Part shown: one piece after another, positions 59,723-64,000 of the stretch
Layout: the number at the start of each line of letters is the position of its first letter
How positions within the stretch are numbered: position 1 is the first letter of the stretch
Assembly (NCBI GenBank): GCA_021234155.1
Contig: JAJEKV010000249.1
Location: forward strand, 489,203-553,202
Origin: Isoetes taiwanensis
Lineage: Eukaryota > Streptophyta > Lycopodiopsida > Isoetales > Isoetaceae
Direction: 5' to 3'
DNA length: 64,000 nucleotides
Program-made: the position numbers and the translations under genes
Notes under the pieces: model-generated
The model's input: only the letters and a program-made list of their open reading frames with translations
Databases searched by the model: none
What the model was told of the DNA's origin: nothing

Positions 59723-59971
59723 CATTTTGAGAATCTCATTTTTCGTCCCGGCGCGACGCGGTGAGACATGGGTCCTAATTGGACTAGACTTAATCAATTT
59801 GGGTGATTTAAGGCTGTAATTCCACTAAACTCGCCGAAAGTTAGGCGTAATTGACCCCTTATTTGGTCGATTTGGAGTCGTTTTGGGCACTTTTGGGCAT
59901 GGTTCACACGCTATATCCAGCCCGCATTTTGAGAATCTCAAAATCTTGCCCCGGCGCTGACGCGGTGAGAC
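59723..59971 (-). repeat. Paired 45-bp motif, copies 1 and 2
   Basis: Copies at 59,723-59,767 and 59,925-59,971. Each contains CATTTTGAGAATCTCA, then a GC-rich block CCCGGCGC..GACGCG and GTGAGAC. Each is preceded by GGTTCACACGC. The first half is a near-palindrome (ATTTTGAGA / TCTCAAAAT). Spacing between copies is about 202 bp. Confidence 0.85.
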
Positions 59972-60180
59972 ATCGCCTCAATTTTGCTTAAAACTCCAAT
60001 TTTATCAAATCAAAAGCTAGAATTCTATAACTTGACTTAATTAAGCTAGATTAGACACATTATTTATCCACAAAAAAATTTTATATTAACAAAATTTCTG
60101 TTATTTACAAAAGTCTCAAGGGCGCTCTCCCTTGATGTGCCCGGCAAGATACATGTCACGCCTCATGAGGGTAACCCTCT

Positions 60181-61440
60181 TCATGTACGTGCGGTGCCGC
60201 CAATCTTCAAAATGCCGCGACTATTTTCGCTTCGGGCTGCTTCCTCGTAAGCAATAACAAAGATCTCATCCGGCCACCCGCGATGTCTCAGATATACTCC
60301 CCGCATAACCTCGCGACTAAACGTTGAAACGGTGCGGGGATCAAGAGTCCGTGACTTCTCCGGAAGTGCCTGATTTCTTGAAGGCCTGTTCTCCAACTTC
60401 TTCTTGCCGCCCGCTTTTCCCCGGTGCTCGGGAGGCTTGGGCTTTGGTGGAGGGGGCTTCAGTGTCCGACTCTTCATTTGATGTCGGCCTTCAATCGTTT
60501 CACCCCTCGCGGCTCCCGGTAATAGGCATTGTAGGGCCTCCCACTTCGCCATGTAAGCCGTTGTGCTCCTTGATCCTCTTTCTTCGATAGACCTTGGATT
60601 GGGGTCTATCACATATGCCTCCCGCTAGGCCGGGGGCTTTGACCCTATCCCACGTCGGGAACGGTGGGCTTAGCCACCGCCGGCCTCCTCCGCGCCCTGT
60701 GCTACCTGTGGGGCACTTCCTTCTCTGGCGTGGGGTTTTGACGAATCCCGCCTCCATCCGTGTCGCACGTAGTCTTGGTCCGGAAGTCAGTGCGGAAGGG
60801 TCTCTTCGGGCCGATGGTTCGATTGATTACTGGACCCGCCGCAAACTAGGCGCTTCACAACTTTCTGCCGGCTGCCTTTGATGGCTTTGGCCTTTTCTCT
60901 TCTTTGGCTCGTTACCGTGGTCGGGTCGTCTTCCCGACTCTTCGTCCTCTGCCCTTGGCGGCGCTTCTTTGGCTTCATACTTGCTTATGAGGCGTGCAAG
61001 ATCGGCTTCTTCATCGGGGTGAGCCGGGCGTTGCTCTTCTCTCCTTGCTCCTCCCGGAAGTGTGGGTCTCATTCGTGTGTTGCTCCTCGGCTATGGCCTT
61101 TGCCCCGCTCCTTTCGCCTCGTCCTCTCCTCTCATTGCGATGTCCTCTAGGATTTGATGCATGATGTTCGTCTGGCTTCTTGCCGTCTATGATCTCGCGG
61201 TGGTCGCTCCGATCCGATCCTGCGTGATCTTCGCCGAAGAGGAATCGCTTTCCTAAAAGGCGTTTTGTAGGACCCCCTGAAAGAGGCTGGGACCGGTATT
61301 TGGATGATTCGGGCTTCTACGAGGCTTCCTTTGTACCGCTTTTGCGCGGGCCATCATTTGTCGCTTCGTCGATCGGAAAGCTGTTAGGAAGATCGCCTTT
61401 GGCAATTTTTCTAAGGAAGGAACGCGGGAATGGGAGGGGT
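60181..61440 (-). pseudogene. Chromovirus B accessory unit 2 (unknown protein)
   Basis: Minus-strand open pieces between the TATA box at 61,447 and 60,181: 61,072-60,827 (DEEADLARLISKYEAKEAPP, GNEPKKRKGQSHQRQ), 60,757-60,500, and 60,612-60,181 (TAYMAKWEALQCLLPGAARG, STFSREVMRGVYLRHRGWPD, EIFVIAYEEAARSENSRGIL). Basic, Pro/Lys-rich middle (KPPEHRGKAGGKKKLENRPS). No known family. Frameshifts are frequent, as elsewhere in B. Confidence 0.45.
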
Positions 61441-61446
61441 CTAGGT

Positions 61447-61456
61447 CTATTTATAG
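61447..61456 (-). promoter_or_regulatory. TATA box of accessory unit 2
   Basis: The minus strand reads CTATAAATAG, identical to the box at 59,504, and is likewise downstream of two copies of the 45-bp motif (61,551 and 61,751). Confidence 0.55.
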
Positions 61457-61550
61457 GGTCAATTTTAGGTCAACTTTTTAAACTACCTTTTTGGGTTGCT
61501 TAAACATCTAAAACCCCTAATTAAGCAGGTTCACGACGCTATGCTTTCCC

Positions 61551-61795
61551 CATTTTGAGAATCTCAAAATCTGTTCCGCGCCGACGTGTGAGACATGGTG
61601 GGACCCACTACTAAATTTTGTACTTTTAAAACATGTAATATGCCAATTCTAATGATTCTTAGCTTAAATTTAGATTTATCAAGTTATTTTATCGCGGATT
61701 TATGACTTTTAAGTTTATTGCCAGATGTCTCAATCGCTATGCCTGTTACCCATTTTGAGAATCTCAAAATCGCCCCGGCGCCGACGCGGTGAGAC
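61551..61795 (-). repeat. Paired 45-bp motif, copies 3 and 4
   Basis: Copies at 61,551-61,594 and 61,751-61,795, again ~200 bp apart, with CATTTTGAGAATCTCAAAAT, then CCGCGCCGAC or CCCCGGCGCCGACGCG, and GTGAGAC. Same arrangement as copies 1 and 2. Confidence 0.85.
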
Positions 61796-61990
61796 CACCC
61801 TACTTTTTGGATGTTGGCTCACCACTTTTAGTCTTTTACGCTTTTTATTCATTTTAATCAATTTATTAGCTTAGCAAAAAACTACAAAAATGAGAAAAAG
61901 TTTTTCCCATTTTTCGAGGTTTAAGGATCCTATCAAGTTAGTACTACTGGGGACATGGTCGTTGCTTTACTCTTGGTCACCAAGAACATT

Positions 61991-62001
61991 GCTCGATACC
62001 A
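61991..62001 (-). promoter_or_regulatory. Primer-binding site of chromovirus B (initiator tRNA-Met)
   Basis: The minus strand reads TGGTATCGAGC, equal to the TGGTATCAGAGC primer site except for one missing and no substituted base, immediately inside the 5' LTR. It confirms the minus orientation. Confidence 0.8.
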
Positions 62002-63678
62002 CCCGGACGCCCCTACCGTATACGGTGCACTCACCGTGATACAAATCGGAGTTCATCCCCCATACCAGCTCCATGCCGATGCTGTGGGCCTTCCACATAA
62101 CACCGCAACCGCGGACGGGTTCCATTGGGAAGAGTGAAGGGGTCATTTACCCCCCTCCCTCGTGGTCTACCTAGCTGGAAGCGTAAACATACATGTCAAT
62201 ATATAACATAAGCACATAGCCACCCCTCAAAGGTGGTCCATCACATATCTGATAAACAAGGTGAGCACAATGCATATGGGGAGTTCTACCCAAGGCTCAG
62301 CTCATGGGGAATGACTGACGGCTTGGGTCTCGAGAGATCATTGCGCATGTAATTCATGGCAATGGATTTGGCTGGCATAAGAACATGGCGTAGGGTTGTC
62401 CACTCCATCCGCCTCCCTCCGGCACACTTTGCGCAGTAGGTTGAAAAGTGTTGGGACCCATCAGAAGCCCCCGGGATGCATACAGTCGGTAAAGGGCTAT
62501 TCCCGGTTCATCCTCCCAGCCCGATGGGGCGGGTAGGGATCACTCCCTCCGAGATCTACCCGCCGACTCAAGGTGACTAGAGGGCCACTGCCCTTATTCG
62601 ACCGAACCCACCGGAAAGTGAACACCACTTCACGCTGCAAATGAGCCCATGCCTTGCCCACACGCAGCTGGCAAGCCATCAGACCTAGTCACAATGATCC
62701 CCGGTAGGTTTTACACACCGTAGGGATCGCTCAAGAGTCGACAGAACCTCCTTCTCGGCCGATGCGGCCCTTTCACCCACAACCCGGTGGTGGCTCTTTG
62801 TACACAGTCTAATTTATATGGTGCTAGAGAGGCTAATCTAGGAGCATCCACCACCAAGCTTTTAGGTCTCTACCCCTTCCCAATACAAGGAATTCATAGA
62901 GATACATCATCCACGATACATCATAAGAGAACCAAAGAACAAGATCTAATCTATATCATAGAGTTAGGTTCTTTAGTTAGAGTCCGGTATCTAGGATCTA
63001 GAAGTGCTTTTTTATGAGCAATTTTATTAGGCTAAACCTAACGATTTTTATGACTAAAAAAGAGGGTTTAAGCTATTAAATTGCCTAAATACCGATCCTT
63101 GAGGGACTCCCTCCCGACTGAGCTCACCCATCCCGGCCAAAACCTCGAATCAAGGGAAACTAAGGGTACAGCTTCACTCTCAAAGTGTGGTTGGGATGGG
63201 TTTTGGCCTTTGAGGCAGCCAAAACGTGGAGTCCCAAAGCCCTAGGAAACGAAAAAAAATGGGCAAGTTAGGGTTTCTCCTAAACAGACATGGGGGTTGG
63301 TTAGGGTTTCCAATTATCCCTTTGGCATGCGGGACAATTGGGAATGGGCCCACTTGCCATTAATGTTAGTGGCAAATGTGCCCACATGGAAATGTGTGTA
63401 ATATTAATGAAGGTGCACATTGGAAAATGTGCACATTAATTGCACCTATGGGTATGGCCCACTTGGCATAAGGTGTCCATATGGAAATGCCCACATTAAT
63501 GGTGTACATTGGTAAATGCACATTAATGCCAATGCACATTTCTAAAGGCAAGTTGCCCCCTAGGGCTACCACTAATTATATACGTCGGGCTGACACGCCA
63601 CGATGGTGGTGTACGCTGCGGATTCGGCAAGATAAAGATAACGCCCCGGACCGATAATCGCGGTTGGAACGCTTCACA
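62002..63678 (-). repeat. 5' LTR of chromovirus B
   Basis: Partner of 50,299-51,970, collinear over its whole length, with many one- to three-base indels and T-to-C-type differences relative to the 3' LTR (for example CCTGCTGACTC versus CCCGCCGACTC). The inner end is degraded, lacking the clean TGTGACG. The outer end reads GCTTCACA. Confidence 0.9.
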
Positions 63679-64000
63679 ATAGGCGCTACCAATGGGGGCT
63701 GCCGTAGAAGGAGCTTCATGCTCATCAAGGATGCAATGTCTTGTCCCAAGGCCGTCAGGGTAAGATCCTCCGCCAGACGAGTACATAAGTGAACGTGACG
63801 ATAGGGAAGCTTTGTGCCCGCCAATGTGGAGAGAGCACCTGAGGGGTCCACCATGAAGTTGCCGCCTCCGCCCTAAGTCTCTCGCTATAAAAGAACTTGC
63901 CCCTCGCCGAAAAGTCGATAAGAAGAAGCGGGTAAAGTGGTTTCCCAATATCTCCCCCTCGGGTCTCCGATGTAGCCACTTCCCTTGTCCAAGTCCATAG
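63679..64000 (-). pseudogene. Accessory ORF of chromovirus A, 5' piece, running off the window
   Basis: Begins with the ATAGG duplication. In the minus strand 63,948-63,679 is open (GNHFTRFFLSTFRRGASSFI, SYPDGLGTRHCILDEHEAPS, TAAPIGSAY) and joins the frame at 50,298-50,174. The 5' LTR of A must lie beyond 64,000. Function unknown. Confidence 0.6.

Larger units (their letters stand above)
50299..63678 (-). mobile_element. Chromovirus B, complete nested insertion (13.4 kb)
   Basis: Ty3/gypsy chromovirus on the minus strand, inserted in an ORF of chromovirus A. LTRs are at 50,299-51,970 (3') and 62,002-63,678 (5'). The polypurine tract lies at 51,971 and the primer site at 61,991-62,001. Gag and pol remnants occupy 52.9-57.7 kb. 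About 4 kb of additional sequence with accessory ORFs lies between gag and the 5' LTR, so the internal region (~10 kb) is about twice the usual chromovirus size. All frames are broken. Confidence 0.92.

Noticed and set aside
60324-61150. Plus-strand frames in 60.3-61.2 kb
   Set aside because: The sense strand of element B is minus (LTR, primer site, TATA and pol agree), and the minus frames show more protein-like composition.

Overview
The window is nuclear DNA of a land plant. The evidence is a 12-exon gene for a plant-type protein with three HMG boxes, remnants of plant hydroxypyruvate/glyoxylate reductase and class I trehalose-phosphate synthase genes that keep plant-like introns, and many plant-type transposons: Ty3/gypsy chromoviruses with an initiator-tRNA-Met primer site, a Mutator-like element, a pogo-type element and LINEs. 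Sparse genes between old nested repeats suggest a large genome, perhaps a fern or other non-flowering plant. That last point is inference; nothing here fixes the species.

Layout. 0.6-2.7 kb (-): the only clearly intact cellular gene, 3xHMG-box. 4.6-7.3 kb (-): broken pogo/CENP-B-like transposase. 7.3-9.7 kb: no supported gene. 9.7-11.0 kb (-): 5'-truncated LINE. 11.4-12.8 kb (+): hydroxypyruvate/glyoxylate reductase pseudogene. 12.9-14.3 kb (+): 3' part of a TPS1-like gene, broken. 14.3-22.3 kb: non-coding, with hairpin-forming and duplicated stretches. 22.3 and 24.1 kb: long microsatellites, the second joined to an LTR fragment with primer site, next to a LINE (24.7-26.8 kb, -). 26.8-30.4 kb (+): gag-protease element without polymerase. 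30.7-31.5 kb (+): VWA/alpha-kinase pseudogene. 32.3-33.0 kb (-): gag remnant of a different Ty3/gypsy lineage.

36,071-42,014 is a Mutator-like element bounded by a perfect 9-bp target duplication and ~63-bp inverted termini rich in a palindrome. It carries a multi-exon Ulp1-type cysteine protease gene and no visible transposase. From 42,235 to the right edge lie two nested minus-strand chromoviruses. Element A (3' LTR 42,235-43,852; pol and gag 44.4-49.1 kb) is interrupted by element B (50,299-63,678), which is flanked by the 5-bp duplication ATAGG. A resumes at 63,679 and runs off the window. B carries extra ORFs upstream of gag, in two units each preceded by a TATA box and a pair of copies of one 45-bp motif.

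The genes do not form one pathway: the window is an old intergenic landscape of nested transposons around one conserved gene. The best leads are the Ulp1-carrying Mutator element, the paired-motif/TATA units in chromovirus B, the plant alpha-kinase relic, and a mismatch between B's young nested position and its heavily broken frames, which may reflect local sequence error.
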